Source of the DNA: Peptoclostridium litorale DSM 5388
GTDB taxonomy: Bacteria > Bacillota > Clostridia > Peptostreptococcales > Peptostreptococcaceae
Direction: 5' to 3'
DNA: 64,000 bases
Assembly (NCBI RefSeq): GCF_900141635.1
Contig: NZ_FSRH01000003.1
Span: 62,001 to 126,000, forward strand
In this document: positions 8,481 to 18,225 of the stretch, in pieces
Position numbering within the stretch: the stretch's first letter is position 1
Layout: each line of letters begins with the position of its first letter
The notes under the pieces: generated by a model
The model's input: only the letters and a program-made list of their open reading frames with translations
Told to the model about the DNA's origin: nothing
Databases searched by the model: none
Program-made: the position numbers and the translations under genes

Positions 8481-9677
8481 ATGGCGAAAATCACAGTGAA
8501 TCAAAACAGGATTTCAGATACTTCAAAAGTTACATCTCTTTGTCCTTTTGGGGCGATAGAGTTAATTGATGGGAAAGTCGAAATAAACTCAGCCTGTAAA
8601 ATGTGCAGGCTTTGTATTAAAAATGGACCTGAAGGAGCATTTGAATTTGTAGAAGATAAAATAGAGGCCATAGACAAGAGCAAGTGGAGAGGGATAGTTG
8701 TTTATGTAGACCATGTTGAAGGGCAGATACATCCGGTTACAATGGAACTTATAGGAAAGGCTAAGGAGATGGCAAAAAAGATAGATCATCCGGTTTACTG
8801 CCTTTTCATGGGTCACAATATAAGGAAAGCTGCAAAAGAACTGCTGCATTACGGTGTAGATGAGGTGTTTGTATACGACTATAGTGAACTGGAAAACTTC
8901 AGGATAGAACCGTATGCGGCTGCATTTGAAGACTTTATAGACAAAAACAGGCCTTCTATAGCGCTTGTTGGAGGAACTACAATAGGAAGGTCACTTGCAC
9001 CGAGGGTAGCGGCACGTTTTAGGACGGGGCTTACAGCAGATTGTACAATTTTGGACGTGCAGGAGAACACCGACCTTGACCAGATAAGGCCGGCATTTGG
9101 TGGAAATATAATGGCCCATATATATACGCCAAACCATAGGCCTCAATTTGCAACGGTAAGATACAAAATATTCTCGGCGCCTCAAAGAGGGGAAAATCCA
9201 AGCGGGAAAATCACTGTATGTGATATGGCTACTAAAAAGCTCCATTCAGATATAGATGTAATCGAGGTTAGAAAAAAAATCATGGAAAAGGGAATTGAAG
9301 AAGCTGAGGCCATAGTTGTAGCGGGAAGGGCAATAAAGAAAGAGGAAGATCTTTCGCTGATAAACGAACTTGCAGACCTTTTGGGGGCTAAGGTAGCAGT
9401 AACAAGACCACTTATAGAGTCCGGATGGGAGGATGCCAAAAAGCAAATAGGTCTTAGCGGAAGGACTGTAAAGCCAAAGCTCATAATAACATGCGGTGTT
9501 TCAGGCGCCATACAGTTTGTGGCAGGCATGAACAATTCGGAGTGTATAATATCGATAGACAAGGACAAAAATGCACCGATATTTAACGTAGCTCACTATG
9601 GAATAATAGGTGATGTATACGAGGTCGTCCCAAGACTTATAGAAAATATAAAAAGTGGAAAAGGGCTTATAGGGTAA
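8481..9677 (+). CDS. lctC: Electron transfer flavoprotein alpha subunit with N-terminal ferredoxin domain
   Basis: A 398-residue EtfA with an N-terminal extension of about 60 residues. Cys21 (CP) and Cys39/42/45 (CKMCRLC) can ligate one [4Fe-4S] cluster; the position that would hold the last Cys of the second motif is Gly49-Pro50, so only one of the two clusters of a typical 2[4Fe-4S] ferredoxin remains. The ETF alpha body follows, with the FAD-binding GGNIMAHIYTPNHRPQFATVR and C-terminal GVSGAIQFVAGM...INKD-like segments. This ferredoxin-fused EtfA is typical of bifurcating lactate dehydrogenase (LctC) and related complexes. GGGGGAG lies ahead of the ATG. Confidence 0.95.
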   Translation: MAKITVNQNRISDTSKVTSLCPFGAIELIDGKVEINSACKMCRLCIKNGPEGAFEFVEDKIEAIDKSKWRGIVVYVDHVEGQIHPVTMELIGKAKEMAKKIDHPVYCLFMGHNIRKAAKELLHYGVDEVFVYDYSELENFRIEPYAAAFEDFIDKNRPSIALVGGTTIGRSLAPRVAARFRTGLTADCTILDVQENTDLDQIRPAFGGNIMAHIYTPNHRPQFATVRYKIFSAPQRGENPSGKITVCDMATKKLHSDIDVIEVRKKIMEKGIEEAEAIVVAGRAIKKEEDLSLINELADLLGAKVAVTRPLIESGWEDAKKQIGLSGRTVKPKLIITCGVSGAIQFVAGMNNSECIISIDKDKNAPIFNVAHYGIIGDVYEVVPRLIENIKSGKGLIG

Positions 9678-9710
9678 GGCTTAATATTAATTGCGGAGGT
9701 GTTTGGAATT

Positions 9711-11105
9711 ATGGCTTACAAAATTGTCGATTCTCAAGATATAGAATATTTGAGGGGAATTTGCGGACCTGACAAGGTTTTTGTTGGGGAAGAGATAAAT
9801 GAAGATTTTTGGAGGGACGAGCTGGCTGGAATTAAAAAATCTCCAGAAGTTCTGGTTGAGGTAGATAATGCAGACACGGTTTCAAAGATTATGAAGTATG
9901 CGTTTGAAAATAAAATCCCTATTACGCCCAGAGGCTCTGGGACAGGACTTGTAGGTGGCGCTGTTGCCATAAATGGCGGAATAATGATAAATATGAGCAA
10001 GATGAACAAAATACTTGAAATAGATGAGGAAAACCTCACTCTGACTGTGGAACCGGGGGTGCTTCTTATGGAGATATCGAAGTATGTGGAAGAACACGAC
10101 CTTTTTTATCCGCCGGATCCAGGTGAAAAGAGTGCCACGATAGGAGGCAATATAAGCACTAATGCAGGCGGAATGAGAGCTGTCAAATATGGAGTGACAA
10201 GAGACTATGTAAGAGGGCTTGAGGTTGTGCTTCCCAATGGAGAGATAATCACTGTGGGAGGAAAAGTAGTTAAAAACAGTTCGGGATACAGTCTCAAGGA
10301 CATGTTTGTAGGGGCTGAAGGAACTCTTGGAATAATAACAAAGGCTACGCTTAAGCTTCTTCCGCTACCCCAAAAGGCCATAAGTCTTCTAATACCTTTT
10401 CCGAATCTTGAAATGGCAATAGAGACAGTTCCAAGGATAATAAAGTCAAAGGCAATACCTACTGCAATAGAATACATGGTAAGAGATGTAATACTTGCTT
10501 CGGAAGAGTTTCTGGGGAAAAAATTTCCAGACAGTACCTCGGATGCATATCTGCTGCTGACATTTGACGGCAACAGCACCCAGGAAATAGAGGATTCATA
10601 TGAAAAAGTGGCAAACATATGTCTCGAATCTGGAGCTCTTGATGTGCTTATATCAAATACCCAGGAAAGGCAGGAGTCAATATGGTCTGCCAGGGGAGCG
10701 TTCTTGGAGGCCATAAAGGCGTCAACCACTGAAATGGATGAGTGTGACGTCGTAGTTCCAAGAAACAGGATTGCGGAATTTGTGAAGTTTTCAGATGAGC
10801 TTCAAGGCGAATTTGGAATAAGGATAAAGAGTTTTGGCCATGCAGGAGATGGGAATCTTCACATATATATACTCAGGGACGATCTGGACCAAGAAGATTG
10901 GGAGACCAAGCTTGGCGGGGTGTTTGAAAAGATGTACCAAAAATCAAGAGAGCTGGGGGGCAAGGTATCTGGAGAGCACGGGATAGGTTTTGCAAAAAGA
11001 TCTTTCCTTAAGGATTCCCTTGGAGATACGGGCATTCAGCTTCTAAAAAACATAAAAGCCGCGTTTGACCCGGATAACATATTGAATCCAGGCAAAGTAT
11101 GCTAG
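9711..11105 (+). CDS. lctD: FAD-linked lactate dehydrogenase subunit (GlcD/LctD family)
   Basis: A 464-residue flavoprotein that oxidises D- or L-lactate to pyruvate and passes electrons to the Etf subunits. It has a PCMH-type FAD-binding domain ([13 protein letters not shown] around residues 69-81 and [17 protein letters not shown] around 138-154) and the FAD-oxidase C-terminal domain with [13 protein letters not shown] and [18 protein letters not shown] at 9699 opens the frame but overlaps the GGAGG ribosome-binding site at 9695-9699, so the ATG at 9711 is the start. Stereospecificity cannot be judged; no racemase gene is nearby. Confidence 0.93.
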   Translation: MAYKIVDSQDIEYLRGICGPDKVFVGEEINEDFWRDELAGIKKSPEVLVEVDNADTVSKIMKYAFENKIPITPRGSGTGLVGGAVAINGGIMINMSKMNKILEIDEENLTLTVEPGVLLMEISKYVEEHDLFYPPDPGEKSATIGGNISTNAGGMRAVKYGVTRDYVRGLEVVLPNGEIITVGGKVVKNSSGYSLKDMFVGAEGTLGIITKATLKLLPLPQKAISLLIPFPNLEMAIETVPRIIKSKAIPTAIEYMVRDVILASEEFLGKKFPDSTSDAYLLLTFDGNSTQEIEDSYEKVANICLESGALDVLISNTQERQESIWSARGAFLEAIKASTTEMDECDVVVPRNRIAEFVKFSDELQGEFGIRIKSFGHAGDGNLHIYILRDDLDQEDWETKLGGVFEKMYQKSRELGGKVSGEHGIGFAKRSFLKDSLGDTGIQLLKNIKAAFDPDNILNPGKVC

Positions 11106-11175
11106 GTGATGAATATTTATTTATCGAATAATAATATTGAAGGGCAGTTTCAAAAGTGAGATTTTTCTGAAAATT

Positions 11176-11230
11176 CCCTACTCCACAGAGCCCGTAAAGG
11201 TATGGGATCTGTGGAGCAGGGTTTTAAAAA
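11176..11230 (+). terminator. Rho-independent terminator of the lactate operon
   Basis: A 14-bp stem with one mismatch (11176-11189 with 11208-11221), extended inside by CCC/GGG, followed by TTTTAAAAAT. Confidence 0.7.
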
Positions 11231-11660
11231 TAAATATAAAAAGCTAAATTGTCCAATGAAAACGAACTGGGAATATATTGAAATTCATGCATGTGATTGT
11301 GAAAAAATATTCAAAATATGGCTCTGGATATGAATGAAAAGTAAAATTGTATAATGTTGAAAATGTTTTTAAATGGACATTTTTACAGATAATGAAAATG
11401 CAGTGGAGTGGAATTTTAAAAGGGGCAACTTGCGTATATGGCTGTACGATATGAAAATTGAACTTTTATTGAATTTAATATTATAAAAACGGCTTAAAAT
11501 CAAGAAAGTAAAGTAAATATGATGGGAACGTTAATAAATTAATTTATCGCAATAAGCTGAGTCTTTGTGATATACTATAAATGGCAATTATTGATGGGGT
11601 GCAAAAATGTAGTAGCTTTTTACAAAATTTTTAACAGAAATTCAGAGAAATTTAGAAAGT
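11231..11660. other. AT-rich intergenic region before rnfC
   Basis: About 430 bp with no coding frame I believe. The only signal is a possible extended -10 element TGATATACT at 11568-11576, without a good -35 box, about 100 bp ahead of rnfC. No riboswitch or repeat was recognised. Confidence 0.4.
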
Positions 11661-11673
11661 AGGAGGTATTTTG

Positions 11674-13002
11674 ATGAATCTTTCAACTTTTAGAGGCGGT
11701 ATTCATCCTCCACACGAAAAGAAGTATACAGAACACAATTCTACAAAAAGGGCCAATGAGCCCGGTTTTGTATACATACCTCTTCAGCAGCACATAGGAG
11801 CTCCTTGTGCTTGCCTGGTCAAGGTAGGAGATTATGTCAAGGTAGGGCAAAAATTGGGCGAAGCGCAGGGATTTGTTTCTGCACCGGTGCATTCATCTGT
11901 ATCGGGAACTGTAAAGGGCATTAAGGAAATGCCATCGCCTATGGGTGCCAAGACCATGTGTGTAGTGGTGGAAAACGATTTTAAAGACGAAAAACATGAA
12001 AGCGTTGAGCCGAGGGGAAGTCTTGAAAGCCTTAAACCTGAGGAGATAGTGGAGATAATAAAGGAGTCGGGAATAGTCGGGATGGGAGGAGCTACTTTTC
12101 CAACACATGTAAAGCTTTCTCCACCAAAGGAAAAGACTATAGATGTTGTAATACTAAACGGGGCAGAATGTGAACCTTATCTTACTGCGGACCATAGGCT
12201 TATGCTTGAACAGCCTGGCGAAGTGATTTACGGGCTTAAAGCTCTTATGAAGGCGCTTGGCGTTAAGCTTGGTTACATAGGAATAGAAGACAACAAGCCG
12301 GATGCGATAGAAGTGATGCAAAAGGCTGCAAGTGAAGAGGCAGGCATAGAAATTGTCCCTCTGAAGACAAAATATCCGCAAGGGGCTGAAAAACAGCTTA
12401 TCTATGCATGCACAAAAAGAGAAGTTCCATCGGGCGGGCTGCCAATGGATGTTGGGGCTGTGGTAAACAACGTTGGAACAGCAGCTCAGATTGCAGTTTC
12501 AATAAAGACAGGAATGCCTCTTATAGAGAGGATAACGACTGTAACCGGAAGCACTATTGCAAATCCTCAAAACCTTATCATAAAGATAGGAACGCTTTAC
12601 AGCGAAATAGTCGAGCAGTGCGGCGGATTCAAAGAGGAGCCTGGAAAGATTATATCTGGAGGGCCTATGATGGGTCTTGCGCAAAGCACGCTAGAGCAGC
12701 CTGTAATAAAGGGTACATCAGGAATACTGTGCCTTAGCAAGCAGGAGGCGAGTCTTCCGCAGCCTGAAAACTGCATAAGATGCGGTAAATGTGTGGAAGT
12801 ATGCCCGGCATTTTTACAGCCGATATATATAAGTGCATATTCGCTTAAATATGATTTTGAAAAGGCAGAGGAATACAGGGCTCTTGACTGCATTGAGTGC
12901 GGATCATGTTCTTTCATATGTCCGTCAAAGCGTCCTCTTCTTCAGTCTATAAGAGTTGCAAAAAAAGAGATAATTTCAAACAGAAGAAAGCAAAACAAGT
13001 AG
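11674..13002 (+). CDS. rnfC: Rnf complex subunit C
   Basis: RnfC is the NADH-binding, FMN/Fe-S peripheral subunit of the membrane ferredoxin:NAD+ oxidoreductase that pumps Na+ or H+. The 442-residue protein starts MNLSTFRGGIHPPHEKK, has a biotinyl-like fold (residues ~30-90), the NuoF-like GMGGATFPTHVKL segment, and two C-terminal [4Fe-4S] motifs, CIRCGKCVEVCP and CIECGSCSFICP. A TTG at 11671 precedes the ATG at 11674; I take the ATG, which has AGGAGG at 11661-11666. It heads rnfCDGEAB in the standard clostridial order. Confidence 0.97.
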   Translation: MNLSTFRGGIHPPHEKKYTEHNSTKRANEPGFVYIPLQQHIGAPCACLVKVGDYVKVGQKLGEAQGFVSAPVHSSVSGTVKGIKEMPSPMGAKTMCVVVENDFKDEKHESVEPRGSLESLKPEEIVEIIKESGIVGMGGATFPTHVKLSPPKEKTIDVVILNGAECEPYLTADHRLMLEQPGEVIYGLKALMKALGVKLGYIGIEDNKPDAIEVMQKAASEEAGIEIVPLKTKYPQGAEKQLIYACTKREVPSGGLPMDVGAVVNNVGTAAQIAVSIKTGMPLIERITTVTGSTIANPQNLIIKIGTLYSEIVEQCGGFKEEPGKIISGGPMMGLAQSTLEQPVIKGTSGILCLSKQEASLPQPENCIRCGKCVEVCPAFLQPIYISAYSLKYDFEKAEEYRALDCIECGSCSFICPSKRPLLQSIRVAKKEIISNRRKQNK

Positions 13003-13017
13003 CAGGGAGGTAGGACA

Positions 13018-13965
13018 ATGAGTCAAAATCTGATAGTTTCATCTTCTCCACATTTGAGAAATGGAGAAAACATATCGACAATAATGAGAGATGTCGTTAT
13101 AGCCCTTCTTCCGGCGACGATAGGCTCAATATACTTTTTTAGAATGGGAGCTATAACGGTAATACTGTCCGCAGTTATAGGAGCGGTGGCTGCTGAAGCA
13201 CTCATACAGAAAATGATGGGGAAAAAGATAACTGTAAACGACTGGTCGGCAGTGGTTACGGGCCTTCTTCTGGCTTTTAACATTCCGCCTTATGCACCAT
13301 GGTGGCTGCCTCTTGTAGGTTCGTTTTTCGCAATAATAATAGTAAAGCAGCTTTTTGGAGGAATAGGACATAACTTTATGAACCCGGCACTTGCAGCCCG
13401 TGCAATGCTACTTGCTTCATGGCCGGTTGAAATGACAGCTTGGAAGGCTCCGGGAGCTGATGTTGTATCAACTGCGACACCTCTTGGAGTTCTTATGGAA
13501 CAGGGCAAGGATGCGGCTCTTAGCGGGGTAAGCCTTAAGAATCTAATGATTGGAAACATAGGAGGCTGCGTAGGAGAGACTTCGGCGATTCTTCTGATCA
13601 TAGGGGGAATATACCTTTTTTACAGGGGAGTAATAACGTATGTGATCCCTGCGTACTATATAGGTACTGTTGCAGTGCTAACGCTTTTAATAGGCGGATT
13701 TGACATCAACTACATGCTTTTCCACCTGTTTTCAGGGGGACTTATGATAGGTGCTATATATATGGCTACAGACTACGCCTCATCGCCTGTCACACATAAG
13801 GGACAGATAGTGTATGCCGTTGGAGCGGGAATACTGCTTACTGTAATAAGGGTGTGGGGAGGATATCCTGAAGGATGTTCTTATTCGATACTGCTTATGA
13901 ACGTGGCGGCTCCGCTTATAGACAGATATACAGCTCCTAGAGTATTTGGGGAGGTGGCTAAATAA
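13018..13965 (+). CDS. rnfD: Rnf complex subunit D
   Basis: A 315-residue polytopic membrane subunit. Its STATPLGV segment (around residues 155-162) contains the Thr to which FMN is covalently attached in RnfD/NqrB proteins. Hydrophobic helices alternate with short loops over the whole length, and a GHNFMNPALAARAML motif precedes the flavin site. AGGGAGG lies just ahead of the ATG. The last base of its stop codon is shared with the first base of the rnfG ATG, which implies translational coupling. Confidence 0.97.
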   Translation: MSQNLIVSSSPHLRNGENISTIMRDVVIALLPATIGSIYFFRMGAITVILSAVIGAVAAEALIQKMMGKKITVNDWSAVVTGLLLAFNIPPYAPWWLPLVGSFFAIIIVKQLFGGIGHNFMNPALAARAMLLASWPVEMTAWKAPGADVVSTATPLGVLMEQGKDAALSGVSLKNLMIGNIGGCVGETSAILLIIGGIYLFYRGVITYVIPAYYIGTVAVLTLLIGGFDINYMLFHLFSGGLMIGAIYMATDYASSPVTHKGQIVYAVGAGILLTVIRVWGGYPEGCSYSILLMNVAAPLIDRYTAPRVFGEVAK

Positions 13966-14519
13966 TGAAAGAAATCACCAAACTTGGGATAATGCTGCTT
14001 GTGATAGCTTCAATATCGGCAGTAGTGCTAGGATTTACAAATGAGATCACAAAGCCTATAATACAGGCTCAGGCAGAGCAGGCCAGCAATAAGGCCAGAG
14101 CGGAAATACTTCCGGCTGCAAAAGAATTTGAGGAAGTTTCTGGAGAGGATTTTGGTCCCGTAGTGAAAGAGGTCTATAAGGGAATAGATGGCGAGACTGT
14201 GGGATATACCATAAAAACTGTTCCAACCAGCGGATATGGAGGAGCCATAGAGGTTACAGTTGGGATAAGCGCGGACGGAAAGATAACGGGAGTCAACATA
14301 GGAAGCCATGCGGAGACTCCGGGACTTGGAGCAAAGGCAAGCGGCGAATTCAAGGACCAGTACACTGGAAAGGCTGTGGAAAAGGAAATTGAGGTCATAA
14401 AGGCAGGATCGCCACAGGACAACCAGATAGTTGCAATTTCAGGAGCCACAATAACGTCAAATGCTGTAACTGAAGGCGTAAATGAGGCAATAAGAGTATT
14501 TAATGAAGTACTACAGTAG
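13965..14519 (+). CDS. rnfG: Rnf complex subunit G (covalent-FMN subunit)
   Basis: A 184-residue protein with one N-terminal transmembrane helix (residues ~7-27) and an extracytoplasmic FMN-binding domain. The covalent flavinylation motif appears as SGATITS near residues 163-169, with Thr as acceptor. It needs an ApbE-type flavin transferase, which is not encoded in this window. The frame overlaps rnfD by one base. Confidence 0.96.
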   Translation: MKEITKLGIMLLVIASISAVVLGFTNEITKPIIQAQAEQASNKARAEILPAAKEFEEVSGEDFGPVVKEVYKGIDGETVGYTIKTVPTSGYGGAIEVTVGISADGKITGVNIGSHAETPGLGAKASGEFKDQYTGKAVEKEIEVIKAGSPQDNQIVAISGATITSNAVTEGVNEAIRVFNEVLQ

Positions 14520-14531
14520 CTTGGAGGTGAA

Positions 14532-15125
14532 ATGATGAAACTTGCTAAGATATTTAAAAATGGTGTTATAAATGAAAACCCTATATTTGCGCAGGTGCTT
14601 GGAATGTGTCCGACGCTTGCGGTTACAACATCTGCAGAAAACGGACTGGGTATGGGTCTTGCGACTACAGCGGTGCTTATTTGTTCAAACTTCGTGATAT
14701 CGCTAGTTAGAAAGTTCATACCTTCAAAGATAAGAATACCTGCTTTCATAGTTGTAATAGCGACATTTGTTACTCTTGTTGGAATGCTTCTAAAGGCGTA
14801 TATGCCAGCGCTCGATGCGGCACTGGGACTGTTCATACCTCTTATAGTGGTAAACTGTCTTATACTTGCAAGAGCTGAAAGTTTTGCATCCAAGAATAAT
14901 CCCGTTTCATCAATTGTAGATGGACTTGGAATGGGGCTTGGATTTGCGCTTTCACTTACAATCCTTGGCTCTGTAAGAGAACTGTTTGGAAACGGAAGCG
15001 TATTTGGAATGAGCCTGCTTGGAAGTACATACAACCCGGCACTTATAATGATACTTCCGCCAGGGGCGTTTTTGGCGCTTGGCCTTTTACTTGCCGGCTT
15101 CAAGAAGCTTACAGCGGCAAAATAA
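14532..15125 (+). CDS. rnfE: Rnf complex subunit E
   Basis: A 197-residue integral membrane subunit with about six transmembrane helices, paralogous to RnfA. The NPIFAQVLGMCPTLAVTTSAENGLGMG segment near residues 17-43 supplies a conserved Cys that in Rnf/Nqr contributes to an intramembrane Fe-S centre with RnfA. Two adjacent ATG codons (14532 and 14535) follow GGAGGTG; either could be used. It lies 12 bp after rnfG. Confidence 0.96.
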   Translation: MMKLAKIFKNGVINENPIFAQVLGMCPTLAVTTSAENGLGMGLATTAVLICSNFVISLVRKFIPSKIRIPAFIVVIATFVTLVGMLLKAYMPALDAALGLFIPLIVVNCLILARAESFASKNNPVSSIVDGLGMGLGFALSLTILGSVRELFGNGSVFGMSLLGSTYNPALIMILPPGAFLALGLLLAGFKKLTAAK

Positions 15126-15148
15126 AAAGAGAGTAGGGAGGTTGAAAG

Positions 15149-15721
15149 ATGAAGACTATATTTATAATACTGCTGAGTTCCATACTAGTAAACAACTTTG
15201 TAATGTCAAAGTTTCTTGGAATATGTCCGTTCCTTGGAGTTTCCAAGAAGGTTGAAACTTCTCTTGGTATGGGGATGGCGGTTACATTCGTAATGACACT
15301 TGCTTCTATAATTACTTATTTTGTACAGATTCTTCTTGTGAAGATGCATATAGAATTCCTGCAGACAATAGCGTTCATACTTGTAATAGCTTCGCTTGTG
15401 CAGTTTGTTGAAATGGTTATACAAAAGGTGAGCCCTACGCTTTACCAAGCGCTTGGTGTCTTCCTTCCGCTTATAACTACAAACTGTGCCGTGCTAGGGG
15501 TTTCGATACTTAACGTGCAAAGCGAATACAACCTTGTTCAGACTATATTCAACGGACTAGGTGCGGCCATAGGATTTACGCTTGCAATAGTACTGTTTGC
15601 AGGAATAAGAGAGAGACTCGAAATATCAGATGTTCCGGAAATATTCAAGGGATTCCCTATAGCGCTCATAACTGCGGGACTTATGTCTATAGCCTTTCTT
15701 GGATTTGCAGGACTTGTATAG
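15149..15721 (+). CDS. rnfA: Rnf complex subunit A
   Basis: A 190-residue membrane subunit pairing with RnfE. The [32 protein letters not shown] region (residues ~12-43) and TTNCAVLG near residue 112 hold the conserved Cys residues of the family. The opposite membrane topology to RnfE is known for the family, not shown here. An AGGGAGG ribosome-binding site precedes the ATG. Confidence 0.96.
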   Translation: MKTIFIILLSSILVNNFVMSKFLGICPFLGVSKKVETSLGMGMAVTFVMTLASIITYFVQILLVKMHIEFLQTIAFILVIASLVQFVEMVIQKVSPTLYQALGVFLPLITTNCAVLGVSILNVQSEYNLVQTIFNGLGAAIGFTLAIVLFAGIRERLEISDVPEIFKGFPIALITAGLMSIAFLGFAGLV

Positions 15722-15733
15722 GAGGTGCGATGA

Positions 15734-16612
15734 TTGGATAATGTAATAGTAAACTCGGTTTTGAGCCTTGGGGCAATGGGACTTTTATTTGGAGCGGGAC
15801 TTGCATATGCATCGCAGAAGTTTGCAGTGGAAGTCGATCCAAAGGCTGAGGCTATAAATGATGCATTGCCTGGAGCTAACTGCGGAGGCTGCGGACTTCC
15901 AGGATGCGGTGCGCTTGCACAGGCCATAGCAAAGGGTGAGGCTCCTGTCAATGCATGTCCAGTAGGAGGGGCAGCAGCAGCAGAGGCCATAGCGGGCATA
16001 ATGGGAGTATCTGCCGATGCCGGAGAGAAAAAGGTTGCAAGGGTCATATGCAAGGGAACTTGTGAATCAGCTAAAGACAAGGCACAGTATCAGGGTATAA
16101 GTGACTGCAAGGCTGCGGTTCTTGCGAACAGCGGAGCGAAATCATGCCAGTACGGATGCCTTGGACTTGGAACATGCGAAAAGGTATGTGCATTTGGAGC
16201 CATATATATGAAAGACGGTATAGCGCATATAGACAAGGACAAATGCGTGGCTTGCGGCAAATGTATCGAGGCGTGTCCTAAAGCCGTAATAGACTGGGTT
16301 CCTTATAAGCAGGAAGTTGTTGTGGACTGCAACAGCAAGGAATTCGGCAAGGCTGTCAAGGATAAATGCTCGGTGGGATGCATAGGATGCGGAATATGCG
16401 CGAAGGTTTGCCCGTTTGATGCAATAACAATAGAAAACAAGCTTGCCAAGATAGACTATGAAAAATGTAAGCAGTGCTATAAATGCGTTGTAAAATGTCC
16501 TACGGGTGCCATATCTGGAAATGTTGAAAAAGCTGAGAAGATTAAAAAGGCAATGAAGGCAAAAGAAGAAAGAGATAAGGAAAAAGCAAAAGAAGAAGCT
16601 GCAAAAGCTTAA
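15734..16612 (+). CDS. rnfB: Rnf complex subunit B (multi-cluster ferredoxin)
   Basis: RnfB accepts electrons from reduced ferredoxin. The 292-residue protein has one N-terminal transmembrane helix, a CGGCGLPGCG...CP cluster site (Cys50, 53, 58, 75), and further Cys motifs (CQYGCLGLGTCEKVC, CVACGKCIEACP, CSVGCIGCGICAKVCP, CKQCYKCVVKCP), followed by a charged Lys/Glu tail. The start is a TTG at 15734 after GGAGG at 15721; the nearby ATG at 15730 is out of frame and runs into a stop at once. A terminator follows, ending the operon. Confidence 0.96.
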   Translation: MDNVIVNSVLSLGAMGLLFGAGLAYASQKFAVEVDPKAEAINDALPGANCGGCGLPGCGALAQAIAKGEAPVNACPVGGAAAAEAIAGIMGVSADAGEKKVARVICKGTCESAKDKAQYQGISDCKAAVLANSGAKSCQYGCLGLGTCEKVCAFGAIYMKDGIAHIDKDKCVACGKCIEACPKAVIDWVPYKQEVVVDCNSKEFGKAVKDKCSVGCIGCGICAKVCPFDAITIENKLAKIDYEKCKQCYKCVVKCPTGAISGNVEKAEKIKKAMKAKEERDKEKAKEEAAKA

Positions 16613-16630
16613 AGCGTGGAAATACGATTA

Positions 16631-16670
16631 AAAAGCAACAGCATGCATTGTGCCTGCTGTTGCTTTTTTT
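16631..16670 (+). terminator. Rho-independent terminator of rnf operon
   Basis: A 13-bp stem (16631-16643 with 16655-16667), 11-nt loop and T-run. Confidence 0.9.
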
Positions 16671-16771
16671 GTTTTTGAGTGATAAACTAAATCGTTGGGC
16701 AGGTATGGGAAAATTCTAATGAGAAAATTATATCTGCACTGGAATATGCTTTATCTGAAGAGGAGGTAACC

Positions 16772-17356
16772 ATGAAAAAAATAATATTGTCGTCAGCTTC
16801 CCCGAGAAGAAAAGAACTGCTTGAGCAAATAGGGGTTAAGTTTGATATAATTGTAAGTGACATTGACGAAAATATAGATGGAGATATGGACCCTACAGAG
16901 ATTGTGAAAAAGCTTGCACTCATGAAGGCAGAAAATGTATATGATTTAGAGGGAAATCAGGATGCTATAGTCATAGGTGCTGATACCATAGTTGTGCATG
17001 AGGGCAGGGTTATAGGAAAGCCTGCAGATGAAAAAGACGCTTTTAAAATATTGAGCAGTTTGAGTGGGAATATTAACTATGTCTATACCGGCGTTGCGGT
17101 TGTAAGCAGTGAAAGTGTAATCAATTTTTACGAAGAGACAAAGGTGTATATGAAAAATATGACAGAACAAGACATATATGAATATATAAAAACTTCAGAG
17201 CCAATGGACAAGGCGGGAGCCTATGGAATACAGGGGATTGGAGCCGTGTTTGTTGAAAAGATAGAAGGGGACTATAATAATGTGGTAGGTCTTCCTCTTG
17301 CAAGGCTTTATGATGTGATGAAAGAGCTGGACGAAAACCTTATAAAGTGGAACTGA
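16772..17356 (+). CDS. maf: Maf family nucleoside triphosphate pyrophosphatase
   Basis: Maf proteins hydrolyse non-canonical or excess dTTP/UTP (and modified NTPs) and are linked to septum formation in Bacillus. The 194-residue protein starts with the diagnostic SSASPRRKELLEQIG and has GADTIVV around residues 69-75, then KPADEKDAFKIL and GAYGIQG further on. GAGGAGG precedes the ATG. It opens the maf-radC-mreBCD block that is common in Firmicutes. Confidence 0.96.
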   Translation: MKKIILSSASPRRKELLEQIGVKFDIIVSDIDENIDGDMDPTEIVKKLALMKAENVYDLEGNQDAIVIGADTIVVHEGRVIGKPADEKDAFKILSSLSGNINYVYTGVAVVSSESVINFYEETKVYMKNMTEQDIYEYIKTSEPMDKAGAYGIQGIGAVFVEKIEGDYNNVVGLPLARLYDVMKELDENLIKWN

Positions 17357-17512
17357 TTGTACAGGAATGCAGCGGCAAAATGTAGACATGAATTGAGATG
17401 GAATTTGAGTGTGATGGGCATAAGAGCTTTGGACATTAAGGAAGTATTAATTTTGAACTCTCGGGCTATTTTTTTTAACTGATATGTTATATAATTCAAG
17501 GAGGGAAAAACT

Positions 17513-18208
17513 ATGAGCGGATCTGAGAGCATACTTATAAATGAAATGTCAGAATATGAACGTCCAAGAGAAAAGCTTATGGCCAAAGGCGTAAAATACC
17601 TTTCAAACTCAGAACTACTTGCAATACTCATAAGAACGGGTAGCAAGAACCTATCGGCGATAGATCTTGCAAATAGAGTAATAAATGCGGACATTGAAGG
17701 CATAAGAAGACTTCAAAATATAACGGTTGAAGAGCTTAGCAGCATAAAGGGCATAGGAAATGCAAAGGCCTGCCAGATAATAGCGGCCTTGGAGCTTGGG
17801 AAAAGGATATCGAGACTTTCCAAGGGGCACAATCCGCAAATAACTCATCCAAGCGATATATCAAACATATACATGGAAGATATGAGATACTTAAAAAAAG
17901 AGGTGTTTAAGACCGTACTGCTGAACACTAAAAATGAAGTTATGTGCGATATAGATGTTTCCACGGGAACGCTTAACTCGTCAATAGTACATCCGAGGGA
18001 AGTGTTTATAGAGCCCATAAAAAGAAGCGCAAACAGTATAGTGCTGGTTCACAACCATCCTTCTGGAAACCCTTCGCCGAGCAGCGAGGACAAGAATATA
18101 ACCAGAAGACTTTTGGAATGCGCCGATATAATAGGGATAAAAATACTTGATCACATAATACTTGGGGATGGAGTATATTTTAGTTTTAAAGAGCATTCGC
18201 TCATCTAG
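17513..18208 (+). CDS. radC: RadC-family JAB/MPN domain protein
   Basis: A 231-residue protein with an N-terminal helix-hairpin-helix region (ending in [24 protein letters not shown]) and a C-terminal MPN+ metalloprotease-like domain carrying [15 protein letters not shown]. The historical DNA-repair role is doubtful, so its biochemical function is open. AGGAGGG precedes the ATG. It lies between maf and mreB as in Bacillus. Confidence 0.95.
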   Translation: MSGSESILINEMSEYERPREKLMAKGVKYLSNSELLAILIRTGSKNLSAIDLANRVINADIEGIRRLQNITVEELSSIKGIGNAKACQIIAALELGKRISRLSKGHNPQITHPSDISNIYMEDMRYLKKEVFKTVLLNTKNEVMCDIDVSTGTLNSSIVHPREVFIEPIKRSANSIVLVHNHPSGNPSPSSEDKNITRRLLECADIIGIKILDHIILGDGVYFSFKEHSLI

Positions 18209-18225
18209 AAAGGAGATCGACATCA

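Noticed and set aside
12408-12737. 109-codon plus-strand frame inside rnfC
   Set aside because: Out-of-frame shadow rich in Lys, Arg and Ser, without a start signal.
14174-15103. 309-codon open frame on the minus strand across rnfG-rnfE
   Set aside because: It is antisense to two clear Rnf genes, has low-complexity Ser/Pro/Ala composition and no ribosome-binding site.
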